Below, in pieces: positions 50,335 through 58,075 of a DNA stretch of 64,000 nt. The DNA is from Massilia rhizosphaerae. GTDB taxonomy: Bacteria; Pseudomonadota; Gammaproteobacteria; Burkholderiales; Burkholderiaceae_D. The position numbers and the translations under genes are program-made. The DNA is taken from assembly GCF_016093545.1 (NCBI RefSeq), contig NZ_JADKYX010000004.1, positions 62,001 through 126,000 on the forward strand, given 5' to 3'. Numbering within the stretch: position 1 is the first letter of the stretch; each line of letters starts with the position of its first letter. The notes below the pieces were generated by a model, which had not been told where the DNA came from, searched no databases, and worked only from the letters and a program-made list of their open reading frames with translations.

Positions 50335-52768
50335 GCGCGCTGCCTTCGAGGCGCGCGCGTCCGGACGCATCCAGCTGGATCGTCGCGAGGCGTGCCTTGA
50401 ACCGCAGCTTGACCGATTGGCCCGGCTTGCCGCGCAATGCCAGGCGCGTCGCGTGGCCGCCGGCCCAGTCCAGGTCGACCTCGATGCCGGCGCGGGCCCG
50501 CACGCCGCGCACGGCACCCTCCGCCCACGCGTGCGGCAGCGCCGGCAGGATGCGCACTTCGCCGCCCCACGATTGCACGAGCATCTCCAGGATGCCGGCC
50601 GCGCCGCCGAAATTGCCGTCGATCTGGAACGGCGGGTGCGCGTCGAACATGTTCGGGTAGGTGCGGTCGGGATCGAGCAGGCCGCGCAGGATGCGGTAGG
50701 CGTGCTCGCCTTCGCCCATGCGCGCCCACAGCGCCAGGCGCCACGCGGTGGCCCAGCCCGTGGACATGTCGCCGCGCGTGTTCAGCGACACCTTGGCCGC
50801 CGCGATCAGCTCCGGCGTGTCGCGCACGTTGATCTGTTCGCTGGGGTAGACGGCGTACAGATGCGACACGTGGCGGTGATGCTGTTCCGGCGCCTGCGCA
50901 TCCCAATCGTCCAGCCATTCCTGCAACTGGCCCTGGGCGCCGATGCGGTCCGGCGCCAGGCGCGCCCGTTTCGCTTCCACCGTGTTGCGGAAATCCGCGT
51001 CGGGGTCGCGCAGCGCGGCGTGCGCCGCGAGGGTCCACGCGAACAGGTCGCGCACGATCTGGCGGTCCATCGCGGGTCCGGCGCACACGGCCACGCCCGG
51101 ATGGTGCGTGTTCTCCGGCGAGATCGACGGCGACGTGACGAGGCCGCGGCCATGCGGATCGTCGACGAGCACGTCGACGAAGAACAGCGCCGCACCTTTC
51201 AGGACGGGGTAGATGCGGCGCAGGTACGCTTCGTCGGGCGCGTAGTCGTAGTGGTCCCACAGCGTCTTGCACAGCCACGCGCCGCCGCAGGGCCACATGC
51301 CCCAGTTCGGGCCGTCGATGGGCGCCGCCGCGCGCCACAGGTCCGTGTTGTGGTGCGCGACCCAGCCGCGCGCGCCGTACGAGTCGCGCGCGACGTCCGC
51401 GCCGGTGACGGCCAATTCCTCGACCATCGCCACCAGCGGCTCCACGCACGGCGCGATATTGGCCGCTTCCGCCGGCCAGTAGTTCATCTCCGTGTTGATG
51501 TTGATGGTGTACTTGCCGCCCCACGGCGGGTTCGTCCCCTCGTTCCAGATGCCCTGCAGGTTGGCCGGCTGGCTGCCCGGCCGCGACGACGCGATGAGCA
51601 GGTAGCGGCCGTACTGCAGGTACAGCGCGGCCAGCGTCCCGAGCGCGGCGTCGTCGGCCTGCGGGACGGCGGCGATGCGCGCGTCGGTCGGCAGGGCGGC
51701 ATCGTCGTGGCGGCCGATGCGCAGGGACAGCCGGCCAAACAATGCGCGGTGCGCCTGGACGTGGTCGGCGCGCAGGCGCGCGTAAGGCTTGCGCGCGGCC
51801 GCGTCGACGCGCTCGCGCACGGCCTTGACCGGATCGCCTTTGACGTCGCGGAAGTTCACGAAGCTGGTGGCCGCGCCGATGAGCAGCGTGACGTCGCGCG
51901 CGCCGCGCACGCGCAGGCGGTCGCCGGCGGCCTCGATCTTGCCGTCGCCGACGGCCAGCACGCGCACGGCGAAGCGCAGGGCGCCGGCCACGCCGGCATT
52001 GTCCGCATTGCGGCCTTCGACGAGCAGGGCGCGCGGGCCGTCCGGGCGGATCGACAGGCTGGCCGGCCGCTTGGCTTCCAGCAGATCTTCCCTGACGTCC
52101 CAGGCGGCGCCGGTGCCTTCGGCCTTGTCCCGGCCATACTGGGCTTCGTGCGGATGGCGGTAGCCGACGTCGAAGTCGAGCGGGCCGCCGGTGGCCCGCA
52201 GGTGCAGCACGATCACTTGGTCGGGCGCGCTGGCGAAGACTTCGCGCACGTGGCGCGCGGCGCCGCTGGTGAAGCGCGTGGTGGCGATGGCGCTGTCGAG
52301 GTCCAGCGTGCGGCGGTAGCCCTTGGCGCCGTCGACGCCGTGGAAGTCGAGCAGCAGGTCGCCGGCCGCGCCATAGGGCATCTGCGTGGCCGGTTTCGAG
52401 ATCATGTCGCGCGCCACCAGGTCGCGCGCCGCTTCGAACTTGCCTTCGTCGATCAGCGCCCGCACGCGGGGCAGCGCGGTCTTGAAGGCCGGATTGTCGA
52501 AGCGGTACGGGCCGCCGGCCCATAGCGTGTCTTCGTTGAGTTGCAGGCGTTCCTGCAGCGGGCGGCCGAACACCATTGCGCCGAGCCGGCCGTTGCCGAC
52601 GGGGAGGGCCTCGACCCATTGGCGCGCCGGGCGCTCGTACCACAGCGCCAGCTTCTCGCGCTCGCCGTCGCCGCGGGCGACGACGGTGGCGCCGGCCAGG
52701 CCGGGATACGCCGCCGCGAGACCCAGCGTGGCGAGCACGCGCCGCCGGGTGGGATTGATGCGTTTCAC
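50327..52768 (-). CDS. glycoside hydrolase family 95 (alpha-L-fucosidase/galactosidase type)
   Basis: 813 residues. A GTG start at 52768 has AAGGAGA upstream. A twin-arginine-like signal (TRRRVLATLGLAAA) suggests Tat export. The N-terminal beta-sandwich begins LWYERPARQWVEALPVGNGRLGAMVFG. The catalytic (alpha/alpha)6 domain shows the paired asparagines in YTININTEMNYWPAEA, the general-acid Glu in PSISPENTHH and the Asp in FQIDGNFGGAAGI, matching the essential residues of characterised GH95 fucosidases. It should release terminal L-fucose or L-galactose outside the cytoplasm. No fucose catabolic genes are near. Confidence 0.93.
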   Translation of the reverse strand: MKRINPTRRRVLATLGLAAAYPGLAGATVVARGDGEREKLALWYERPARQWVEALPVGNGRLGAMVFGRPLQERLQLNEDTLWAGGPYRFDNPAFKTALPRVRALIDEGKFEAARDLVARDMISKPATQMPYGAAGDLLLDFHGVDGAKGYRRTLDLDSAIATTRFTSGAARHVREVFASAPDQVIVLHLRATGGPLDFDVGYRHPHEAQYGRDKAEGTGAAWDVREDLLEAKRPASLSIRPDGPRALLVEGRNADNAGVAGALRFAVRVLAVGDGKIEAAGDRLRVRGARDVTLLIGAATSFVNFRDVKGDPVKAVRERVDAAARKPYARLRADHVQAHRALFGRLSLRIGRHDDAALPTDARIAAVPQADDAALGTLAALYLQYGRYLLIASSRPGSQPANLQGIWNEGTNPPWGGKYTININTEMNYWPAEAANIAPCVEPLVAMVEELAVTGADVARDSYGARGWVAHHNTDLWRAAAPIDGPNWGMWPCGGAWLCKTLWDHYDYAPDEAYLRRIYPVLKGAALFFVDVLVDDPHGRGLVTSPSISPENTHHPGVAVCAGPAMDRQIVRDLFAWTLAAHAALRDPDADFRNTVEAKRARLAPDRIGAQGQLQEWLDDWDAQAPEQHHRHVSHLYAVYPSEQINVRDTPELIAAAKVSLNTRGDMSTGWATAWRLALWARMGEGEHAYRILRGLLDPDRTYPNMFDAHPPFQIDGNFGGAAGILEMLVQSWGGEVRILPALPHAWAEGAVRGVRARAGIEVDLDWAGGHATRLALRGKPGQSVKLRFKARLATIQLDASGRARLEGSALS

Positions 52769-52864
52769 TGCTGTCTCCTTGTTATCGTGCCGAGCGCACG
52801 ATGCTAACAGCTTGACGGCGGCGGATATATATCGATAAAACTCAATCGTATGACGATTTTTGCG

Positions 52865-53248
52865 TCAGCGCGGGGAGGCCGTCCGGTATTCCCGGCGCGC
52901 CTCGCACACGTGGCGATGATGCTCGTCGGCCCAGGCGACGAGGCCCTTCATTGGGACGAGGAAGGAGTGGCCCAGCGGCGTGAGGTCGTATTCGACGCGG
53001 GGCGGCACTTCCGGATACACGGTGCGGCGCACGAAGCCGTCTTCTTCCAGGCGCTTGAGCGTGAGCGACAGCATCTGCTTGGAGATGTCGCCCAGTTCGC
53101 GCATGAGTTCATTGAACCGTTTCGTACCGCCGACGAGCGCGTCGAGCACGAGGAGGCTCCACTGGTCGCCGATGCGGTCCAGCACGTCGCGGATGGGACA
53201 GGGTTGTTCGAAGCCGCCGTTTGCGGCAAGAAGATTCGTCTTGGCCAT
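52865..53248 (-). CDS. HxlR-family transcriptional regulator
   Basis: 127 residues from MAKTNLLAANG (ATG 53248); the longer frame upstream is not coding. The winged-helix body has the signature Cys in QPCPIRDVLDRIGDQWSLLVLDAL, then FNELMRELGDISKQMLSLTLKRLEEDGFVRRTVYPEVPPRVEYDLTPLG, all typical of HxlR regulators. Such proteins often sense oxidants or aldehydes through the conserved Cys. It is divergent from an NAD(P)-binding reductase gene; a perfect inverted repeat lies just upstream of its start. Confidence 0.95.
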   Translation of the reverse strand: MAKTNLLAANGGFEQPCPIRDVLDRIGDQWSLLVLDALVGGTKRFNELMRELGDISKQMLSLTLKRLEEDGFVRRTVYPEVPPRVEYDLTPLGHSFLVPMKGLVAWADEHHRHVCEARREYRTASPR

Positions 53249-53265
53249 GATGTTTTCGGGGTAAC

Positions 53266-53283
53266 GGTCAGTTCGCGCTGACC
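53266..53283. promoter_or_regulatory. candidate HxlR operator
   Basis: GGTCAG-TTCGCG-CTGACC, a perfect inverted repeat with 6-bp arms and 6-bp spacer, 18 bp upstream of the hxlR-type start. The half-site CGCGCTGAC is repeated directly at 53293-53301, 19 bp further along. The position between two divergent genes fits autoregulation and control of the reductase. Confidence 0.55.
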
Positions 53284-53390
53284 TGATCACGCCGCGCTGA
53301 CTTCTTGTGCGGCATCCACAGACTAGCATAAGATGCCTTTGCGGTCTCGTTTTTAGACCTGTTCTCAACCACAGACTTATGGAGTCTCAC

Positions 53391-54002
53391 ATGGCACGCA
53401 TCGCTCTCATCGGCGCTTCCGGCAACGTCGGCACGCGCATCCTCGACGAACTCGTTTCGCGCAACCACCAGGTCACGGCCATCGTCCGCGATCCTTCGAA
53501 AGTGCCGGCACGCGCGGGTGTGACGGCGGTGCGCGGCGACGTCGCCGACGCGGCCGGCCTGGCCGAGGTGCTGAAGCGCCACGACGCCGTGATCAGTGCC
53601 GTGCGCTTTCTCGACAGCGAGCCGGATGCGTTGATCGATGCGGTACGCAAGTCCGGCGTTAAACGTTATCTCGTCGTGGGCGGTGCGGGCAGCCTGTTCG
53701 TCGCGCCGGGCAAGCGCCTGGTCGACCAGCCCGAATTCCCCGCCGCGTACAAGGCCGAGGCGACGAAGGGCGCCGACTTCCTCGACGCGCTGCGCGGCGC
53801 GAGCGACCTCGATTGGACGTTCATCTCGCCGTCCGCCCTGTTCGTGCCGGGCGAGCGCACCGGCAAATTCCGCCTGGCCCAGGACGAGCTGCTGGTGGGC
53901 GAGAAGGGCAGCACGATCTCGTACGAGGATTACGCGGTCGCGCTGGTCGACGAGATCGAGACGCCGGCGCATGTGCGGCAGCGGTTCACGGTCGGTTATT
54001 GA
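53391..54002 (+). CDS. NAD(P)H-binding oxidoreductase (atypical SDR, NmrA-like)
   Basis: 203 residues from MARIALIGASGNVGTRI (ATG 53391; an in-frame ATG four codons earlier is possible). The Rossmann nucleotide motif is GASGNVG, with the next strand HQVTAIVRDPSKVPA. Central residues VGGAGSLFVAPGKRLVD and FISPSALFVPGERTGKFR match the NAD(P)H-binding PF13460 group. It is divergent from an HxlR regulator, a common pairing for stress-inducible reductases. The substrate is unknown. The stop overlaps the convergent ydeI-like gene by 7 bp. Confidence 0.92.
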   Translation: MARIALIGASGNVGTRILDELVSRNHQVTAIVRDPSKVPARAGVTAVRGDVADAAGLAEVLKRHDAVISAVRFLDSEPDALIDAVRKSGVKRYLVVGGAGSLFVAPGKRLVDQPEFPAAYKAEATKGADFLDALRGASDLDWTFISPSALFVPGERTGKFRLAQDELLVGEKGSTISYEDYAVALVDEIETPAHVRQRFTVGY

Positions 54003-54583
54003 CGCTTGGCCGGCTGCCACTCGTCGAGCCGCCGCCCCTCCGCGCACGCGTCGATCAGCCGCTCGAGCCGCGCCGCCCGCGTCTCCGGCTTCTTCGCGCT
54101 CGTCACCACGTGCAGCATGCGCTTGCGATAGCTGGGCGGGCACGCTTCGAAGAAGGCCCACGCGGCCTTGTGGCGCTTGAAGCGGGCGAGGTCCGCGGGT
54201 TCCAGTTCGGCGGGCGTTTCGCGCTCGTGCGAATACACGCGCGAGCGGTGTTCCGAGCGCAGCGCGAACGCCGCTTCGCCCGCCGGCGTCATGAGGCCTT
54301 GTTCACGCAGCTTCGCGATCTTGTCGATGTTCACCGCGCTCCAGATCGAGCCGGCTTTGCGCGGCGTGAAGCGGATCGTGTAGGTATCGGCGTCCACGCC
54401 CTTGCGTACGCCGTCGATCCAGCCGTAGCACAGCGCCTGGTCCACCGATTCGGCCCATTTCATGCACGGCTTGCCCGTGCCGACCTTGTGAAACCCGACG
54501 AGCAGCTCGCGCGCCTCGTGCGCGTGCGCGGCGAGCCAGGCGCGGAAGTCTTCCGGTGTCTCGAAGAAGACCGGCGCCGACAT
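53996..54583 (-). CDS. YdeI/OmpD-associated family protein
   Basis: 195 residues. The N-terminal part FETPEDFRAWLAAHAHEARELLVGFHKVGTGKPCMKWAESVDQALCYGWIDGVRKGVD is the conserved YdeI-like (OmdA) stretch, followed by TIRFTPRKAGSIWSAVNI. The C-terminal part contains PSYRKRMLHVVTSAKKPETRAARLERLI. No signal peptide. The function of the family is not established (linked in enterobacteria to peptide resistance). It follows hexR by 10 bp and could be read from the same transcript. Confidence 0.93.
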   Translation of the reverse strand: MSAPVFFETPEDFRAWLAAHAHEARELLVGFHKVGTGKPCMKWAESVDQALCYGWIDGVRKGVDADTYTIRFTPRKAGSIWSAVNIDKIAKLREQGLMTPAGEAAFALRSEHRSRVYSHERETPAELEPADLARFKRHKAAWAFFEACPPSYRKRMLHVVTSAKKPETRAARLERLIDACAEGRRLDEWQPAKRQ

Positions 54584-54593
54584 GTGCTGGACG

Positions 54594-55448
54594 TCAGCCG
54601 ATGAAGGAATCGAACTGCAGGTCGAACTCCTGCAAGGCCTTCTGCGCGTTCTGCATCTTCTTGCGGAATTCCGGACCGCGCTGCAGCGCGAGGCCGACCG
54701 CCAGCACGTCGATGACGACGAGGTAGGCCAGGCGCGCGGAGATCGGCGTGTACGGGTCGATCGCGAACACGAGATCGATCGGAATCAACAGGCTCGCCAT
54801 CTCCGCGAGCGGCGTGCCGGACGGCGCCAGCACGATCACTTCGGCGCCGCCGCGGCGCGCCAGTTTCGCGGAGCGCGTCAGCGACGGATTGTTGCCGCGC
54901 TGGGAGATCGCGACGAGTGCGTCGCCTTCGCGCAGCAGCGCGGCCGCGATGGCGTGGATCGCCGGGTCGGTGTAGGCGACGGTCGGCACGCCCGAGCGGA
55001 AGAATTTGTGTTGCGCGTCGGCCGCGACGAAGCCCGACGTGCCCTGGCCGTAGAACTCGATCTTGTTGGCGCGCGACAGGATGTCGAGCGCCTTCTGGAT
55101 CAGCTCCGGTTTCAGGTTGTTGCGCAGGTCCAGCAAGGTGTTGATGGAGCGGCTGCAGATCTTGTTGACGAGGTCCGCGGCCAGGTCGTCCTGCGCCGGC
55201 TGCTCGGTCGCTCCCGGCAGCGCCAGCGCGAGGCCCTGCGCGAGCTTCAGCTTGAACTCGTGCCAGCCGTCGTAGCCGAGCGTGCGGCAGAAGCGCACGA
55301 CGGTCGGCTCGGACACCTGCGCGCTGCGCGCCAGCGCCGTGATGTTCTGGCTCACGGTGGCGCTGGGCGCGGCCAGCACGGCGAGCGCCACCTTGCGCTC
55401 GGACTTGGACAGCGAGTCGAGCTGGGTACGGATGGAATCGAGCAGCAC
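54594..55448 (-). CDS. hexR: HexR, RpiR-family regulator of central carbon metabolism
   Basis: 284 residues with a GTG start and AAAGGAA about 6 bp upstream. An N-terminal RpiR helix-turn-helix (ITALARSAQVSEPTVVRFCRTLGYDGWHEFKLKLAQ) is followed by a sugar isomerase (SIS) domain (KIEFYGQGTSGFVAADAQHKFFRSG; DALVAISQRGNNPS). In proteobacteria HexR binds 2-keto-3-deoxy-6-phosphogluconate, which releases it from operators at zwf, edd, eda and related genes. Here it sits 10 bp after zwf, and HexR-like operators are visible at the zwf, pgi and edd promoters, so the local regulon is self-consistent. Confidence 0.95.
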   Translation of the reverse strand: MLLDSIRTQLDSLSKSERKVALAVLAAPSATVSQNITALARSAQVSEPTVVRFCRTLGYDGWHEFKLKLAQGLALALPGATEQPAQDDLAADLVNKICSRSINTLLDLRNNLKPELIQKALDILSRANKIEFYGQGTSGFVAADAQHKFFRSGVPTVAYTDPAIHAIAAALLREGDALVAISQRGNNPSLTRSAKLARRGGAEVIVLAPSGTPLAEMASLLIPIDLVFAIDPYTPISARLAYLVVIDVLAVGLALQRGPEFRKKMQNAQKALQEFDLQFDSFIG

Positions 55449-55458
55449 GGCGGTTCCT

Positions 55459-56928
55459 TTAGTCTTCCGGCAGCGCCTCTTCGCGCCACTGCAGGCCGTC
55501 GCGGCCGATCAGTGCGGAAGCGGCGGCGGGGCCCCACGTGCCCGACGTGTACGGGACCGGCGTCGTGTCGTCCTGTTCCCAGTAGGCGAGGATGGGCTCG
55601 ACCCATTCCCACGCGGCTTCCAGCTCGTCGCCGCGCATGAACAGCGTGAGCTGGCCGCGCAGGACGTCCAGCAGCAAGCGCTCGTACGCTTCCATGCGCG
55701 GCGATTTGAACTGTTCGCGGAAATCGAGTTCGAGTTCGGCCTGCTTCAGGCGCATGGAATCGCCCGGCGTCTTGGCCATCAGGTTCATCGACAGGCCTTC
55801 GTCCGGCTGCAGGCGGATCACGAGGCTGTTCGGCTGGAAGCTCGACGTCGGCTGGTTGAAGATCGAATGCGGGATCGGCTTGAAGCGCACGACGATCTCG
55901 GCCAGGCGGTCGGCCATGCGCTTGCCGGTGCGCAGATAGAACGGCACGCCGGCCCAGCGCCACGTGTCGATTTCGGCCTTCATGGCGACGAAGGTTTCCG
56001 TCTTCGACTGCTTGGGCGCGCCCGGTTCGTCGCGGTAGCCCGGCACCGGCTGGCCGTCGACATAACCCGAGCGGTACTGGCCGCGCACGATGTTCTGTGA
56101 CAGCGTCGTCGGCGTGAAGCGCTTCAGCGAGCGCAGGACCTGCAGCTTGGCGTCGCGCACGGCGTCCGGCGCGATCGACGTCGGCGGCTCCATCGCGACG
56201 ATACACAGCAGTTGCAGCAGGTGGTTCTGCAGCATGTCGCGCAGGGCGCCCGAGTTGTCGTAATAGCCGAGGCGGTTGCCGACGCCGATCTTTTCGGCGA
56301 TGGTGATCTGCACGTCCGAGATCCACTCGCGGCGCCACAGCGGCTCGAACAGGATGTTACCGAAGCGCAGGGCCAGCAGGTTCTGCACGGTTTCCTTGCC
56401 GAGGTAGTGGTCGATCCGGTAGATCTGCGATTCGGCGAAGACCTTGCCGACGTCGGCGTTGATCTGCTTGGCGGACGCGAGGTCGCGGCCCAGCGGCTTT
56501 TCCAGCACGACGCGCGACTCCGGCGTGGCCAGGCCCACCGCGGCCAGGTTTTCGCAGATCGTGGCGAACAACTGCGGCGGCGTGGCGAGGTAATACACGC
56601 GCGTGAGCGACGGATCGTTGCGCAGCGCCTCGGCGAGCGCGGCGTAGGTCGCCACGTTGCCGGCGTCGACGGCGACGTAGGTGATGCGGTCCAGGAACGC
56701 CTGCCACGCGGCCGCGTCGACGTTTTCCTTCACGTGCGGCTTCGCATGGGTCTCGACCATCTCGATGAACGCTTCCTGCGACATGGCGTCGCGGCCGACG
56801 CAGATGATGCGCGCCGTCGGGGGCAGGTCGTTGCACACGTCACGAGCATACATCGCCGGCAACAGCTTGCGCATCGCGAGGTCGCCGCTGCCGCCGAAGA
56901 AAACGAGATCGAAATCGGAAAGAGCCAT
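55459..56928 (-). CDS. zwf: glucose-6-phosphate 1-dehydrogenase
   Basis: 489 residues from MALSDFDLVFFGGSGDLAMRKLLPA (ATG 56928); the frame extends upstream into the operator region, which is not coding. The NADP-binding GGSGDLA, the active-site RIDHYLGKETVQNLLALRF and the substrate-binding FYLRTGKRM are intact. It converts glucose-6-phosphate to 6-phosphogluconolactone, entering the Entner-Doudoroff and pentose phosphate routes. Two HexR-like sites lie just upstream. hexR follows in the same operon, giving feedback. Confidence 0.97.
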   Translation of the reverse strand: MALSDFDLVFFGGSGDLAMRKLLPAMYARDVCNDLPPTARIICVGRDAMSQEAFIEMVETHAKPHVKENVDAAAWQAFLDRITYVAVDAGNVATYAALAEALRNDPSLTRVYYLATPPQLFATICENLAAVGLATPESRVVLEKPLGRDLASAKQINADVGKVFAESQIYRIDHYLGKETVQNLLALRFGNILFEPLWRREWISDVQITIAEKIGVGNRLGYYDNSGALRDMLQNHLLQLLCIVAMEPPTSIAPDAVRDAKLQVLRSLKRFTPTTLSQNIVRGQYRSGYVDGQPVPGYRDEPGAPKQSKTETFVAMKAEIDTWRWAGVPFYLRTGKRMADRLAEIVVRFKPIPHSIFNQPTSSFQPNSLVIRLQPDEGLSMNLMAKTPGDSMRLKQAELELDFREQFKSPRMEAYERLLLDVLRGQLTLFMRGDELEAAWEWVEPILAYWEQDDTTPVPYTSGTWGPAAASALIGRDGLQWREEALPED

Positions 56929-56952
56929 GGTGTCTGTCGAGGAGTGAAATGC

Positions 56953-56967
56953 TGTAAATTTACTACA
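56953..56967. promoter_or_regulatory. HexR-like operator 1 upstream of zwf
   Basis: TGTAAATTTACTACA reads as TGTAGTAAATTTACA on the minus strand, a near-symmetric 15-mer that fits the known HexR pattern TGTArT-AT-rich-ATTACA. It is 25 bp from the zwf start. Three further sites in this window share at least 12 of the 15 bases. Confidence 0.8.
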
Positions 56968-56984
56968 CGAATATTGATAGCGCA

Positions 56985-56999
56985 AGAAAATTTACTACG
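56985..56999. promoter_or_regulatory. HexR-like operator 2 upstream of zwf
   Basis: AGAAAATTTACTACG matches site 1 at 12 of 15 positions and is centred 32 bp from it, three helical turns, so two dimers could bind the same face. The strong half is TTTACTAC. Confidence 0.65.
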
Positions 57000-57083
57000 T
57001 CGCAGGATGTGGCTGGGGACTATGTTGCCACATCCGTGTGCGCGTGGGCGCGAGGGAAAACGGCATCGTCGTGCACGCGTCTT

Positions 57084-57143
57084 GGTGGGCACGGGGTGCC
57101 CACCCTACGGTACCAATCGTAGGGTGGGCTCCCCGAGCCCACC
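57084..57143. repeat. REP-like hairpin pair, copy 4
   Basis: Unit one is GGTGGGCAC-GGG-GTGCCCACC (57084-57104) followed by CTACG. Unit two is GGTGGGCTC-CCC-GAGCCCACC (57123-57143), preceded by CGTAG. Position 8 of the stem is A/T in the first and T/A in the second. The pair ends 16 bp from the lactonase stop, between that gene and the zwf promoter. Confidence 0.88.
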
Positions 57144-57159
57144 ATGCGCATCCGAAAAA

Positions 57160-58056
57160 TCAACTGCGGTATTCGGCGATCTCGATGCCCGGCACGTCGA
57201 CGGCGAACGCGAGCACCTTGCCGCTGTGCGGATACTTTGCCAGCTCTTCTTTCGAGCGCCCCTTGCTGGCGCTGGTGACGTACAGCGTGCGCAGGTCCGG
57301 CCCGCCGAACGCGAGGCTCGTCGGGCAGCGCACCGGCAGTTCGACTTCCTGCAGCAGCTCGCCCGTCGGCGACAGCTTGACGATGCGGCCGCCTTCGTAC
57401 ATCGCGGACCAGTAATTGCCTTCGCTGTCCACGGTCGCGCCGTCCGGACGGCCGCCGTAGTCCGGCGCCTTCTTGTCGTCCGGGAAGGTGACGAGGTTGC
57501 GCCGGTTCGACGCCGTGCCCGTCCTGACGTCGTAGTCGTAGGCGTCGACGCGGTGGCTCGTCGTGTCCGAGTGGTACATCGTCTTGCCGTCCGGGCTGAA
57601 CGACAGGCCGTTCGAGTTCGTCATGCCGCCCGACCAGGCCAGGCGCAGCTCGCCCTTGTCGAGCACATACATCTCGGCCTTCGGCTGGTCGCGCGGTTCG
57701 TACATCGTGCCGACCCAGAAGCGGCCGGCCGGGTCAGTGCGGCCGTCGTTGAAGCGCACGATGGCCGGGTCGTACGGCGCCGCCACGATGTCGCTGATCT
57801 CGCCCGTCGTCGTGTTCAGGTAGACGAAGCCGGCGCGCGTGGACAGTACGAGGTTGTTGTCCTGGTCGACGGCGATGGCGGAAGGTTCCGTCGCCGTGTT
57901 CCAGCGCGAGTACTTGCCGCTCGACGGGTGCAGGCGGTGCACCGACTTGCCGTCGATGTCGACCCAGTACAGCGCGGATTCGATCGCGTGCCAGACGGCC
58001 GATTCGCCGACCAGCATCGGCTCGTCGTGCACGATGTGGAATTTTTCGTTTTTCAT
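57160..58056 (-). CDS. SMP-30/gluconolactonase-family lactonase
   Basis: 298 residues, a six-bladed beta-propeller. Metal-binding residues of the family are visible: Glu in VGESAVWH, the Asn region in FNDGRTDPAGRFWVG, Asn in MTNSNGLSFSPDG and Asp in GRPDGATVDSEGNYW. It should hydrolyse a sugar lactone. Its place between pgi and zwf suggests it serves as the 6-phosphogluconolactonase or a gluconolactonase in this pathway, since no pgl-type gene is present in the window. GGAGACGC precedes the ATG. It begins 19 bp after the pgi stop. Confidence 0.93.
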   Translation of the reverse strand: MKNEKFHIVHDEPMLVGESAVWHAIESALYWVDIDGKSVHRLHPSSGKYSRWNTATEPSAIAVDQDNNLVLSTRAGFVYLNTTTGEISDIVAAPYDPAIVRFNDGRTDPAGRFWVGTMYEPRDQPKAEMYVLDKGELRLAWSGGMTNSNGLSFSPDGKTMYHSDTTSHRVDAYDYDVRTGTASNRRNLVTFPDDKKAPDYGGRPDGATVDSEGNYWSAMYEGGRIVKLSPTGELLQEVELPVRCPTSLAFGGPDLRTLYVTSASKGRSKEELAKYPHSGKVLAFAVDVPGIEIAEYRS

Positions 58057-58075
58057 GGAGCGTCTCCTCGTCTCC

